From assembly GCA_963822765.1 (NCBI GenBank), contig CAWGJL010000050.1, positions 62,001 to 126,000 of the forward strand: a stretch of DNA of 64,000 nt, in the 5' to 3' direction. The notes beneath the pieces were generated by a model. It saw only the letters and a program-made list of their open reading frames with translations, was not told the origin of the DNA and did no database searches. The stretch's first letter is position 1, and the number at the start of each line of letters is the position of its first letter. Source of the stretch: Palsa-504 sp963822765 (lineage in GTDB: Bacteria; Actinomycetota; Actinomycetes; Streptosporangiales; Streptosporangiaceae). A program made the translations under genes and the position numbers. This document shows, piece after piece, positions 16,440 through 27,036 of the stretch.

Positions 16440-16877
16440 CTACTGGCCGGGCGGGAAACGAGCGACGAAGCGGCGCTGCCCGGGCGTCTCGACCGCGCGC
16501 GCCGCGTAGTGCGCCCGGACGTAGCGGACCGCCTCGCGGCCGGGCACGCCGTCCAGGACGGCCAGGCAGGCCAGGGCCGTGCCGGTCCGCCCGTGCCCGC
16601 CGTGGCAGGCGATCTCGACCCGCTCCGCACGGGCCCGCTCCCACGCCTCGCGCAGCGCCACCTCGGCCGCCGCGGGGTCGGCCGGCAACCCGAAATCTGG
16701 CCAGCGCAGCCAGCGTGTCTCCCAGGCCACGGCAGGCGGTTCGTGCCCCAGCAGGTACAAGCCGAAATCCGGCGACGGTCCCTCCGGCACCGGCCGCGCT
16801 AGAGCCCGGCCGCGGACCAGCCGGCCCGAGGGCAGCCGCAGCACGCCTGCGGCCACCGGGTCCCAGCCTGCCGTCAT
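16440..16877 (-). CDS. protein-tyrosine/dual-specificity phosphatase family protein
   Basis: A 145-residue product with the cysteine phosphatase loop CHGGHGRTGTA (CX5R) at about residues 90-100, preceded by RARAERVEIA as the expected beta strand. Upstream, YLLGHEPPAVAWETRWLRWP and DFGLPADP may supply the general acid (Asp). Residues after the loop (LACLAVLDGVPGREAVRYVR) form the following helix. The substrate is unknown and could be protein or small molecule. ATG at 16877 lies only 33 bases from the divergent zinc-ribbon-like gene. nucS follows 11 bases downstream. Confidence 0.88.
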   Translation of the reverse strand: MTAGWDPVAAGVLRLPSGRLVRGRALARPVPEGPSPDFGLYLLGHEPPAVAWETRWLRWPDFGLPADPAAAEVALREAWERARAERVEIACHGGHGRTGTALACLAVLDGVPGREAVRYVRAHYAARAVETPGQRRFVARFPPGQ

Positions 16878-16909
16878 GCCGCGAGCGTAGCCACATAGGG
16901 TGGACAGGT

Positions 16910-17194
16910 GTGAGCCCGCGCAGGACCCGCCGCGAGCGCTCTGGTCTTCCGGCGCCTGTGCCCGGGCCCGAGCGCGTCGAATCCTGGCCCGACGGGGACT
17001 GGGTGGTGCGGCAGCAGCCCGGCGCGGGCACCACGAAGACCTACCGCTGCCCGGGCTGTGACCAGGAGATCACGCCGGGCACACCGCACGTGGTGGCCTG
17101 GCCCGCGGACGGGATCAACGTCGGCCTTGACGAGCGCAGGCACTGGCACCGCGCGTGCTGGCAGAACCGGCTGCACCGCGGGCACCGCGGATGA
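16910..17194 (+). CDS. small putative zinc-binding protein
   Basis: A 94-residue product from GTG at 16910, with cagg just upstream. The N-terminus is basic (RRTRRERSG) and is followed by WVVRQQPGAG. Then comes a likely zinc site: YRCPGCDQEITPGTPHVVAW and a C-terminal HWHRACWQNRLHRGHRG, supplying CxxC plus His/Cys. Similar actinobacterial proteins are often labelled ATP/GTP-binding, but no P-loop is visible here. Its position next to nucS is conserved in relatives as far as I recall. The role is unknown; nucleic-acid binding would fit. The stop lies inside a 14-bp tandem repeat. Confidence 0.72.
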   Translation: MSPRRTRRERSGLPAPVPGPERVESWPDGDWVVRQQPGAGTTKTYRCPGCDQEITPGTPHVVAWPADGINVGLDERRHWHRACWQNRLHRGHRG

Positions 17195-17228
17195 GGAAGA
17201 GCGGATGAGGAAGAGCGGATGAGGAAGA
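17187..17228 (+). repeat. three 14-bp tandem repeats in a leader
   Basis: Three exact copies of gcggatgaggaaga (17187-17200, 17201-17214, 17215-17228). The first contains the stop codon of the upstream gene, and the last ends 7 bases before the hydrolase ATG. Each unit holds atga and a Shine-Dalgarno-like gaggaaga. The period is not a multiple of three. Confidence 0.9.
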
Positions 17229-17235
17229 CAGGCCC

Positions 17236-18018
17236 ATGAGCGAGATCCGGGCGGCCACCGTGCTGCCGGCCAAGCGCACCCCGGTCACCCTGCCCACCGC
17301 CGACGGGCTGCGGCTGGTCGGCGAGCTGGCCCTGCCCGCGGACGCCGACCCGGTGGCCACGCTGATCTGCCTGCACCCGCTGCCCACCCACGGCGGCATG
17401 ATGGACAGCCACCTGTTCAGGAAGGCGTCCTTCCGGCTGCCCGCCCTGGCCCGGCTGGCCGTGCTGCGGTTCAACACCCGCGGCACGTCGTCCGAGCACG
17501 GGACCAGCGAGGGAGAATTCGGGGACGGCGAGTCCGAGCGGTACGACGTGGCGGCCGGCGTGTCCTGGGCGACCGAGGCAGGCCTGCCCGCCCGGTGGCT
17601 GCTCGGCTGGTCGTTCGGCACCGAGCTGGCCCTGAGGTGGGGCCTGGACGGCGAGGCCGGCGACGGTACCGGCCGCGAAGGCGGCCACGCCGGCAGCGCA
17701 GCAGGCATCGAGGGCGCGATCCTGCTGTCGCCGCCGCTGCGCCGGGCGGGCGACGCCGACCTGGACCGCTGGGCGTCCGCTGGCAAGCCGCTCGTCGCGC
17801 TGGTTCCCGAGTTCGACGACTACCTGCGCCCCGACGAGGCCCGGCGGCGATTCGCGCGGGTGCCCCAGGCCGAGGTCGTCGGGGTCCCCGGGGCCAAGCA
17901 TCTGTGGGTCGGGGAACGCTACGTGCGCATCGCGCTGGACGAGATCGTCCGCCGGGTCAACCCGGCCGCGCTGGTGCCGCCTACGATGACGCTACCGACA
18001 CAGTGGGAGGAAACTTGA
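17236..18018 (+). CDS. alpha/beta hydrolase
   Basis: A 260-residue serine-hydrolase-fold protein from ATG at 17236. Signatures are LICLHPLPTHGGMMDSHLFR (oxyanion region), LAVLRFNTRGTSSEHG, the nucleophile elbow LLGWSFGTELAL (G-x-S-x-G), the acid-bearing strand KPLVALVPEFDDYLRPDEA, and the His in PGAKHLWVGERYV. It resembles small uncharacterised actinobacterial hydrolases; the substrate is unknown. An Asp/Gly-rich insert (GEAGDGTGREGGHAG) follows the nucleophile helix. The 3' end overlaps the SDR start by 4 bases, so the two are coupled. The leader carries three tandem repeats with Shine-Dalgarno-like sequence. Confidence 0.85.
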   Translation: MSEIRAATVLPAKRTPVTLPTADGLRLVGELALPADADPVATLICLHPLPTHGGMMDSHLFRKASFRLPALARLAVLRFNTRGTSSEHGTSEGEFGDGESERYDVAAGVSWATEAGLPARWLLGWSFGTELALRWGLDGEAGDGTGREGGHAGSAAGIEGAILLSPPLRRAGDADLDRWASAGKPLVALVPEFDDYLRPDEARRRFARVPQAEVVGVPGAKHLWVGERYVRIALDEIVRRVNPAALVPPTMTLPTQWEET

Positions 18019-18779
18019 CCGCGTTTGATCTGACCGGGAAGAAGGCGTTCGTGACGGGCGCGTCCCGGGGGATCGGCCGGATCATCGCGGTCGCGCTGGC
18101 CGCCGCGGGCGCCGACGTGGCCATCGCGGCCCGCAGCCAGGACGGGCTGGCCGAGACCGCGCGTGAGGTGACCGATCTCGGGCGCAAGGCCTTCGTCTTC
18201 CCGCTCGACGTGACCCGCCAGGACGATGTCACCGCCGCCGTGCAGGGGGCGATCCGGCTGCTCGGCCAGCTCGACGTGGTGGTCAACAACGCGGGCGGCA
18301 TGAACTTCATGGTCCCGTTCCTGGACATGCGCATCTCCGGCTGGGAGAAGATCATGCGGCTCAACCTGGACTCGACGGTCTACGTCTGCCAGGCGGCCGG
18401 GGCGCACATGCGCGAGCGCGGCCGCGGCTCGGTGATCAACGTCGCGTCGGTCGCGGGCATGTCCGGGGCGCCTGGCCTCTCCCCGTACGGCGCCTCCAAG
18501 GCCGCGGTCATCTCGGTCACCAAGACCCTCGCGGTCGAATGGGCGCAGGCCGGGATCAGGGTCAACGCGCTGTGCCCGGGCTGGACCGCCACCGAGCTCA
18601 ACCGCAACCTGTGGGACGGCCCGGACGGCGGCCAGGCCACCGTGGCCAACGTCCCGATGCGCCGCTGGGGCCGGGCCGAGGAGATGGCCGGCCCCGCCGT
18701 GTTCCTGGCCAGCGACGCCTCGTCTTACATGACCGGCCAGGTCCTGGTAGTCGACGGTGGCCAGCTGGCCACCGCCTGA
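18015..18779 (+). CDS. short-chain dehydrogenase/reductase
   Basis: NAD(P)-dependent oxidoreductase, 254 residues, from TTG at 18015. The start is supported by an excellent ribosome-binding site (gggaggaaac) and by a TTGA overlap with the hydrolase. The Rossmann motif is VTGASRGIGRIIAVALAAAG, the core is NNAGG, and the catalytic Ser lies in VASVAGMSG, followed by Tyr and Lys in SPYGASKAAV. The C-terminus has NALCPGWTATELN and the usual ASSYMTGQVLVVDGG. This is the classical FabG-like/glucose-dehydrogenase-like type. The natural substrate is unknown. Transcriptional unit with the preceding hydrolase. Confidence 0.92.
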   Translation: MTAFDLTGKKAFVTGASRGIGRIIAVALAAAGADVAIAARSQDGLAETAREVTDLGRKAFVFPLDVTRQDDVTAAVQGAIRLLGQLDVVVNNAGGMNFMVPFLDMRISGWEKIMRLNLDSTVYVCQAAGAHMRERGRGSVINVASVAGMSGAPGLSPYGASKAAVISVTKTLAVEWAQAGIRVNALCPGWTATELNRNLWDGPDGGQATVANVPMRRWGRAEEMAGPAVFLASDASSYMTGQVLVVDGGQLATA

Positions 18780-18882
18780 GCCTTAGCGCCGCGTAACGCC
18801 GATCACGTAACGCCGGCCGCGGACGGTACGCAACGCTCGGATAGGTTTGTGGTGCCCGGACCGATACGACAGGAGCTGACCG

Positions 18883-19361
18883 ATGCCCGACGAGACCCGC
18901 CACGAGTCCGAGGACCTCGAGGACTACCAGGTCCAGGACAGCACCGACACGCTCAGCGGCGCCCCGGGCAACGACCCGCTGGACCGCGGCGTCGTCCCGC
19001 CCGAGCGCTGGTCGGCCGGGGTCAGGTACGGCGTCACGGAGCAGGAGCAGGAACAAGGCGAATCCCTGGACCAGCTGTTGGCCGAAGAGGAGCCCGACCC
19101 GGCCCTGCAGTTCGAGGACGACGACGAGGACGATGAAGACGAAGACGACGACGACGCGGCGGACGAGGACGTAGACGGCCTGCTCCTGGACGACGGCCCC
19201 GACCCGCGGGCCGGCTGGTGGCCGAGGACGAGGGGGCTCATCCGGACGACGAAGCGGACCTGGTGGCCACCGACGTCGGCATCGATGGCGGCGGCGCGAC
19301 CGCGGAGGAAGCGGCCGTCCACGTGGTCGAGGAGGACGACTACGACATCCGCTCGGAGTAG
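18883..19361 (+). CDS. DUF5709 family acidic protein, one frameshift
   Basis: Small, strongly acidic actinobacterial protein of unknown function. From ATG at 18883 it reads MPDETRHESEDLEDYQVQDS, then the family core DRGVVPPERWSAGVRYGVTE and an Asp/Glu run at residues 83-104. At about 19213 the frame changes: the raw reading becomes Arg/Trp/Pro-rich nonsense. One missing base there restores LVAEDEGAHPDDEADLVATD followed by VGIDGG and ATAEEAAVHVVEEDDYDIRS. That version ends at TAG 19359-19361 with the family's acidic tail. The corrected protein has about 159 residues. The 3' end overlaps the convergent gene by 22 bases. Confidence 0.85.
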
Positions 19362-19972
19362 CGCCGCGCGCCGGGCACGCTGCCGGCCGGGTAGTCCTCC
19401 GCGGGCAGCAGCCGGATCCCCGGGGTGACCGTCAGCGCGGCGGGCAGGTCCAGATGCGTGCTCGCGGACTGTACCTCGGCGCCCTGGATGGCCAGCGTGG
19501 CGGTGACGTCGCAGCTCCCGGCGTGCACGGCGGCCAGCAGCCCGCCCTTGATCCCGGCTACCAGGGCGGTGATGTCGAACTCGACGTCGAGCCCGAGCTC
19601 GATCGTGCCCACCTGGCGCCCGTCGACCACGACGGCGACCGACGGTTCCTGGCTGACGCTGACCTGATGCCGGACCAGGTCCACCAGCTCGGTACTGCCG
19701 GGCGTGGCCAGGGTGCGCCGGGCCGCGCCGGCCAGGTCGTGGTGCATCCGCCAGCCGGCCAGCAGCAGGCCGTCCAGGTCGACGTCCAGCAACCCGGCGG
19801 CCGCGGCGGCGGCCTCGCGCACGGCGGCCTTGCGGATGGCTTCGGGGAGGTGGCCCAGGCCCCGGTCCAGGGCCCGGTCCAAACCTGGCTGGAGCGCCTC
19901 GGCCGTCTTCGCGGCCGGGCCGAACAGCAGGTTCGCGGCGGTACCCGGCCCCGCGTGGGCGGTCGTGGTCAT
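19340..19972 (-). CDS. hypothetical protein, coupled to surface protein
   Basis: Not recognised. The product is 210 residues from ATG at 19972. It has an N-terminal Ala/Leu-rich helical part (LFGPAAKTAEALQPGLDRAL, IRKAAVREAAAAAAGLLDVD), a beta-rich middle (VDLVRHQVSVSQEPSVAVVV, VGTIELGLDVEFDITALVAG) and a C-terminal ATLAIQGAEVQSAST. There is no signal peptide or membrane segment. The start overlaps the stop of the surface-protein gene by 4 bases (ATGA), so the two are made together. Function may therefore relate to the exported partner, but nothing in the sequence shows how. Confidence 0.7.
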   Translation of the reverse strand: MTTTAHAGPGTAANLLFGPAAKTAEALQPGLDRALDRGLGHLPEAIRKAAVREAAAAAAGLLDVDLDGLLLAGWRMHHDLAGAARRTLATPGSTELVDLVRHQVSVSQEPSVAVVVDGRQVGTIELGLDVEFDITALVAGIKGGLLAAVHAGSCDVTATLAIQGAEVQSASTHLDLPAALTVTPGIRLLPAEDYPAGSVPGARRYSERMS

Positions 19973-21495
19973 AGCTGCCTCTCCTTGATCGTGGTGACGG
20001 GGGTGCCGGCCCGCGGCTCGATGCGCACGGTCAGCGCCGGCCGGCCGCCGGTGTCACGGATGGTCACCGACGGCGGCGGCCCGGCATGCGGGACGGCCCG
20101 GACGTCCCCCGCGGCCGTCCCATGCGGGCCGCGCCGCAGCGGGCGGAACGCCGCCAGCCCGGCCGCGCCCGCGACCAGCACCAGGCCGGTCACGGCCAGC
20201 GCGATCGGCAGCCAGTTCATCCCCGCGCGCCCCCGCTGGCTGCTGACCAGGGCGACCGTCACCGCGGGCGACCTGGCCAGGGCGGCCAGGGTCGCGGGGC
20301 CGGCGGCCCGCTCCCGGGTCAGGAAGGTGTCCAGGCCGGCCACCCGGGGAGCGCTCCCGGCCGCGTAAGTGATCACGAGCTGCCGGCCGGGCCGCAGCGT
20401 CACGCCGGTAACGCTGATCTGCCGGCCCGCCAGCGTCAGCCGGCCACCGCTCGCGCTGGTGTAGCCGGCCTGTCCCGGCGCCGGTGACGGGGCGGTCCAC
20501 CCGGCGGGCACCGCCACGGTGACCTCACCGGACGGCGACATGCCCGCCGCGCCCGCGGTGTAGGTGAACCGCAGCGTGCTCGGTTGCGCCGCCGTCACCT
20601 GCACGGGCGTAACCGTCATCGTCCCCGCACCGCCCGGCGGCGGAGGCGGCGGAGGCGGGGGCGGCGGAGGCGGCGTCACGACCACCCCGGCCGGCGTCAC
20701 CGTGACCACCGGCGAGGAGACCAGGTCCTGCTGCGGCCCGCCGGTGCCGGACTGCCAGGCCGCGAACGTCGCCTGGCCGGCCGAGCTGGCCTGGGCCGGC
20801 CCGTAGCTGAAGGAGACCGCCGTGCCCGGCGCGAGGTTCGCCGCGAGCACCATGACCGTGCCCGCGGGCGTCCAGCCGCCCGGCACGGTGACCCCGACCA
20901 TGCCGCCGGGACCCAGCCCGCAGCTGCCCGCCGTGTAGGTGAAGGTCAGGGTCGCGGTCGTGGCCGCGCGGACGGTCAGCGGGCTGACAGCCATGCTGCC
21001 CAGGCCGTCGGCCGGGCAGGCCACGGTGACCGGCGGTGCCGTGGCCTGCAGGGGAGTGGGCAGGCCCCGGAAGTTCCCGGTCGCGGTGAAGGTCGCCGGG
21101 CCGGCCGACCCGGGCGGCGTGGCCTGCACGGCGAGCGTGAACGTGGTGACGTCGTCCAGGTTCATCGTGACCGAGGTCTGCGTGCTGCTGGCCGCCAGGA
21201 AGCAGCCGGAACCCTGGCAGGACAGGTCGGCGGGGGACGGCGGGATCGCCGTCCAGCCCGCCGGCACGGGCAGCGTGACGACGAGGAACTGGGTCGGCGG
21301 CGGGGTCGGGGCGGTGAAGGTGAACAGGAGCGTGGCTTCCTGGCCGGCCTGGACCGTGGCGGGCGAGACCGTCAGGCTGACCGGGGCGGCCACCGCCGGG
21401 GCGGCCACCGCCGGGACGGCTAGGGCGGCGGGCCAGGCCAGGGCCATGGCGCCCGCCAGGGCGCACCACCCGAGCCGTACCCGTGACCGCCGCAT
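19969..21495 (-). CDS. exported, membrane-anchored repeat-domain protein
   Basis: A 508-residue product from ATG at 21495. The N-terminus is a signal peptide: RRSRVR, a hydrophobic core (CALAGAMALAWPAALA) and an AVAAP-type cleavage region. Three related beta-sandwich-like units follow: VSLTVSPATVQAGQEATLLF, MAVSPLTVRAATTATLTFTY, and MTVTPVQVTAAQPSTLRFTY. Each carries a later VPxGWTxxG-type motif. A run of 13 prolines separates units two and three. Near the C-terminus is one transmembrane helix (NWLPIALAVTGLVLVAGAAG) and a short basic cytoplasmic tail. Four Cys in units one and two may form disulphides. No known family was identified. It is most likely a surface adhesion or stalk-like protein. 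Confidence 0.75.
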   Translation of the reverse strand: MRRSRVRLGWCALAGAMALAWPAALAVPAVAAPAVAAPVSLTVSPATVQAGQEATLLFTFTAPTPPPTQFLVVTLPVPAGWTAIPPSPADLSCQGSGCFLAASSTQTSVTMNLDDVTTFTLAVQATPPGSAGPATFTATGNFRGLPTPLQATAPPVTVACPADGLGSMAVSPLTVRAATTATLTFTYTAGSCGLGPGGMVGVTVPGGWTPAGTVMVLAANLAPGTAVSFSYGPAQASSAGQATFAAWQSGTGGPQQDLVSSPVVTVTPAGVVVTPPPPPPPPPPPPPGGAGTMTVTPVQVTAAQPSTLRFTYTAGAAGMSPSGEVTVAVPAGWTAPSPAPGQAGYTSASGGRLTLAGRQISVTGVTLRPGRQLVITYAAGSAPRVAGLDTFLTRERAAGPATLAALARSPAVTVALVSSQRGRAGMNWLPIALAVTGLVLVAGAAGLAAFRPLRRGPHGTAAGDVRAVPHAGPPPSVTIRDTGGRPALTVRIEPRAGTPVTTIKERQL

Positions 21496-21572
21496 TCCGA
21501 TTCCCCGCCCGAGTTGCCTACCTGACCTCCCGGAGGGCGAAAACCAGACCGCTGATACAGGGGAAGAACCGC

Positions 21573-23867
21573 CTACTCTTCGGGCGTCAGCCAGAGCACG
21601 CCCAGCGGCGGGACGGTGATCGACGCCGAGGCGGGCAGGCCGTGCCACGGCTCGGGCTCGGCCTCGATGCCGCCCAGGTTCCCGGCGCCGCTGCCGCCGT
21701 ACACGATCGCGTCGGTGTTGATCACCTCACGCCAGCGCCCGGCCGCGGGCAGGCCCACCCTGTAGTCCAGGTGCGGGACCGCGGAGAAGTTCGCGATGCA
21801 CGCGATGACCCCCGGCGCCCCGCCCGCGCCAGCCAAAGGCGAAGCAGACACAGCAGGCACAGCAGGCACAGCAGGCACAGCAGGCACAGCAGGCGAAGCA
21901 GAATCAACAGGCGCAGCAGAATCAACAGGCGCAGCAGCGAAGCGCAGGAACGACAGCACGTTGCCCTGCGCGTCGTTGGCGTCGATCCAGCGGAACCCGT
22001 CCGGCGACGCGTCGAGCTGCCACAGCGCGGGAAACGCGCGGTAGGCCATGTTCAGGTCCCGCGACAGCCGCTGCGTCCCCTGGTGCACGTCGAAGTCAAG
22101 CACCCACCAGTCCAGCCCCCGGGTATCGGACCACTCACTACCCTGGCCGAACTCCGATCCCATGAACAGCAGCTGCTTCCCCGGATGCGCCCACATATAG
22201 GCCAGCAGCGTGCGCAGCCCCGCGAACCGGCGCCATTCGTCGCCGGGCATCTTGCCCAGCAGCGAGCCCTTCCCGTGCACCACCTCGTCGTGCGACAGCG
22301 GCAGGACGAAGTTCTCGGTGTACGCGTACACCATCGAGAACGTCATCTCGTTGTGGTGGTACTGCCGGTAGATGGGGTCCAGCGCCAGGTACGACAGCGT
22401 GTCGTGCATCCACCCCAGGTTCCATTTGAAGCCGAACCCCAGCCCGCCCAGGTACACCGGCCGCGACACGCCAGGCCACGCGGTGGACTCCTCGGCGGTC
22501 ATCGTGATGCCGGGCACGCGCTTGTAGCAGGTGGCGTTGGCCTCCTGCAGGAACGAGATCGCGTCCAGGTTCTCCCGGCCGCCGTACTCGTTCGGCGCCC
22601 ACTCGCCGGCCTTCCGGGAGTAGTCCAGGTACAGCATGGACGCCACCGCGTCGACGCGCAGCCCGTCGATGTGGAACTCCTCGAGCCAGTAGACCGCGTT
22701 GGCCACCAGGAAGTTGCGCACCTCGGTCCGGCCGAAGTTGAAGATCAGCGTGCCCCAGTCCGGGTGCGCGCCGCGCCGCGGGTCGGGGTGCTCGTACAGC
22801 GGGGTGCCGTCGAACCGGGCCAGCGCCCACTCGTCCCGCGGGAAGTGCGCGGGCACCCAGTCCAGCAGCACGCCGATGCCCGCCTGGTGCATCGCGTCCA
22901 CCAGAAAGCGGAAGTCGTCCGGGTCGCCGAACCGCGACGTGGGCGCGTAGTACGAGGTGACCTGGTAGCCCCACGAGCCGCCGTACGGGTACTCGGCCAC
23001 CGGCAGGAACTCCACGTGCGTGAACCCCATGTCGACCACGTAGGCCACGAGCTCAGCAGCCAGCTCCCGGTAGGAAAGCCCGGGCTTCCACGACCCCAGG
23101 TGCACCTCGTAGATGCTCATCGGCTCGCGAACCGGCTCACGCGAGGGCCGGGCCGTCATCCAGTCAACGTCAGACCACGCGTACGAAGACGTGAACACCA
23201 CCGACGCGGTGGCCGGCGGCAGCTCGGCGTAGCGGGCGAGCGGGTCGGCCTTGTCCCGCCACACCCCGTCGAAGCCGCACACCGAGTACTTGTACCGGGC
23301 GCCGTCGGCCACTCCCGGGATGAACAGCTCCCACACGCCCGACACGCCGAGCGAGCGCATCGGGAACGCGCGGCCGTCCCAGTAGTTGAAGTCGCCGGTC
23401 ACCCGCACCCCGCGGGCGTTCGGCGCCCAGACCGCGAACGACGCCCCGGTCACCTGATCGGCCTCGCGCACGTGCGCGCCGAGGACCTGCCAAAGCTCCT
23501 CGTGCCTGCCCTCCCCGATCAGGTACAGGTCGTACTCGCTGAGCTGCGGCAGGAACCGGTACGGGTCCTCGGCCACGGTCTCGTCGTCCCCTTCGGGGGA
23601 GTACGAGGTGGCGATGCGGTAGTCGGGCACCTTCAGGTCGGGCAGGGTGACGGTGAACACGCCCTGGTACAGGTGGGTCATCGGCACCCGGCGGTCATCA
23701 TCCAAAATCAATTGGACCGAACGGGCCATGGGTCGCAGCGCCCGGACCACGACCCCGTCCGGCCCGGGATGCGCGCCGAGGACCGAGTGCGGGTCGTGAT
23801 GCTGCCCGGAGACCAGCCGCTCGAGCTCGCCGAGGCTGACGTCAGCAGAGGGCGGAGTTTCTGTCAT
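21573..23867 (-). CDS. glgB: 1,4-alpha-glucan branching enzyme
   Basis: Introduces alpha-1,6 branches into linear glucan. The product is 764 residues from ATG at 23867. An N-terminal CBM48 region (HDPHSVLGAHPGPDGVVVRA) and a second beta domain (ASFAVWAPNARGVRVTGDFN) precede the GH13 barrel. The barrel has the nucleophile Asp in GLRVDAVASMLYLDY, the acid Glu in ITMTAEESTAWPG and PLSHDEVVHGKGSLLGKM. In the C-terminal beta domain an Ala/Val/Pro-rich stretch (APVDSA and AVP repeats) is inserted just before GVIACIANFSAVPHLDYRVG. The repeat DNA is short and tandem (21841-21935). The start overlaps the maltokinase stop. Last gene of the GlgE operon. Confidence 0.96.
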   Translation of the reverse strand: MTETPPSADVSLGELERLVSGQHHDPHSVLGAHPGPDGVVVRALRPMARSVQLILDDDRRVPMTHLYQGVFTVTLPDLKVPDYRIATSYSPEGDDETVAEDPYRFLPQLSEYDLYLIGEGRHEELWQVLGAHVREADQVTGASFAVWAPNARGVRVTGDFNYWDGRAFPMRSLGVSGVWELFIPGVADGARYKYSVCGFDGVWRDKADPLARYAELPPATASVVFTSSYAWSDVDWMTARPSREPVREPMSIYEVHLGSWKPGLSYRELAAELVAYVVDMGFTHVEFLPVAEYPYGGSWGYQVTSYYAPTSRFGDPDDFRFLVDAMHQAGIGVLLDWVPAHFPRDEWALARFDGTPLYEHPDPRRGAHPDWGTLIFNFGRTEVRNFLVANAVYWLEEFHIDGLRVDAVASMLYLDYSRKAGEWAPNEYGGRENLDAISFLQEANATCYKRVPGITMTAEESTAWPGVSRPVYLGGLGFGFKWNLGWMHDTLSYLALDPIYRQYHHNEMTFSMVYAYTENFVLPLSHDEVVHGKGSLLGKMPGDEWRRFAGLRTLLAYMWAHPGKQLLFMGSEFGQGSEWSDTRGLDWWVLDFDVHQGTQRLSRDLNMAYRAFPALWQLDASPDGFRWIDANDAQGNVLSFLRFAAAPVDSAAPVDSASPAVPAVPAVPAVPAVSASPLAGAGGAPGVIACIANFSAVPHLDYRVGLPAAGRWREVINTDAIVYGGSGAGNLGGIEAEPEPWHGLPASASITVPPLGVLWLTPEE
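21841..21935 (-). repeat. 9-bp and 18-bp in-frame tandem repeats in glgB
   Basis: About five copies of gcaggcaca (encoding AVP-type tripeptides on the minus strand) are followed by two copies of gcagaatcaacaggcgca. All units are whole codons, and the frame is intact across them. Confidence 0.85.
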
Positions 23868-25263
23868 AGCTGCATCTCGGCGATCGACTCCAGGGGGATG
23901 GCGAGCCAGGTCGGGCGGTTCCTGGCCTCGTAGATGACCTCGTAGACCGCCTTGTCCAGCAGCAGCGCGCGCAGCAGCACGGCGTTGCGGGCCGGGTCGA
24001 GGCCGCCCGCCTCAGCGTAGCCCGCGCAGAACGCCTCGCCGTTGCGCCGGACCCAGTCGCTGGCCACCGGGGTCAGCGCGGCCCGGTCGGGATGGGTGAG
24101 CAGCTGGTGCCTGGCCGCGTAGTCGAACGAGCGGAGCATGCCCGCCACGTCCCGCAGCGGCGAGGAGCGGGCCCGGCGCTGGGCCAGCGGGCTGGCGGGC
24201 TCGCCCTCGAAGTCGAGCACCACCCAGCCGGTCTGGGTTCGCATCACCTGGCCCAGGTGGTAGTCCCCGTGCACCCGCTGGGCCGGCACCGGTTCGGTCA
24301 GCTTGGCCAGGCTGGAGAACGCGTCGCCGATCATGTCCGCGTAGCGGGCCAGTTCGGGGACGGCCGCGATGGCCATGTCCAGCCGGCGGAACATCTGCTC
24401 GGCCAGCTCGCGGATGGCCTCCGGCTCAAGCTCGGAGCTCCCGAACGCATCGGCCAGGTCGGTGTGCACCTGCGCGGTCGCCACCCCGAGCCGTTCGGCC
24501 TCGCCCGCGAAGTCGCCGCCCGCCTCGCCCGCGACGTCAACCCCGGCCTCCAGGACCAGCGCGTACAGGTCGCGGACGCTGGTCGCGGCCAGCGCCCAGC
24601 CGTCCGAGGCCGCGCGCAGGTAGCGGGACAAGATGGCCAGCACGGCGGTCGCGCCGTCCAGCCGCGTCTCGACCCAGCCGTAGGGCTCGGCGATGTGCGT
24701 CGAGCCGAGCTCGGCCAGGGCCGCGGCCACCTCCAGGTCCGGGTTCGGGCCCGCGGCCACCCGGCGGAACACCTTGAAGATGGCCGACTCGCCGAACACC
24801 AGGCTGGTGTTGCTCTGCTCGCCGGTCAGCACCATGCCGTCCAGGCCCCCGGGAGCGCCGGACGCCCAGGACAGGTCGGCGTCTTCGACGGTGCAGAACC
24901 GCAGCGCGCCCACGCTCCGGCCGGCCGCGATCGCGTCCAGCAGGGTCCGGGTCAGGTCGCTGTCGTGCAGCCCGTCGTAGAGCTGCATCCCGTCAACCGA
25001 ACCGATCCGCGCGTGCCGGAGCCGGGCGGGCAGCCGCGCGCGCAGGCCGATAAAGAGCTGGTAGCAGTCGGAGGTCGCGCCGTGCGAGACGGTGACGAGC
25101 AGGTGCCGCAGCCCGGGGTCGCCGGGGATGATCTCGGTGTCGGCCACCACCGCCAGGTCGTGGACGGTCCGCCCCTTGCCGGCGAACCACCGCTGTTTGA
25201 CCAGCCATCCGGCCAGTACGTCCTCAAAGACCATGAGCCTGCCCTTACCCGGCGAATACGCCG

Positions 25264-25267
<4 letters not shown>
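23864..25267 (-). CDS. mak: maltokinase
   Basis: Phosphorylates maltose to maltose-1-phosphate, the GlgE substrate. The 467-residue frame begins at TTG 25267, which overlaps the treS stop (TTGA). ATG at residue 12 (MVFEDVLAGWLVKQRWFAGK) is the alternative. The N-terminal cap has QRWFAGKGR, typical of Mak. The kinase core has EQSNTSLVFGESAIFKVFRR (nucleotide loop and Lys), the catalytic RVHGDYHLGQVMRT, and the metal-binding VVLDFEGEPASP. The C-terminal KAVYEVIYEARNRPTWLAIP is characteristic. Lies between treS and glgB, overlapping both by 4 bases. Confidence 0.95.

Positions 25268-27032
<1,765 letters not shown>

Positions 27033-27036
<4 letters not shown>

Noticed and set aside
21483..23933. 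Very long plus-strand open frame opposite glgB
   Set aside because: Antisense shadow of glgB, with no family-like sequence. Its Arg/His/Arg repeats are the reverse of the glgB tandem repeats.
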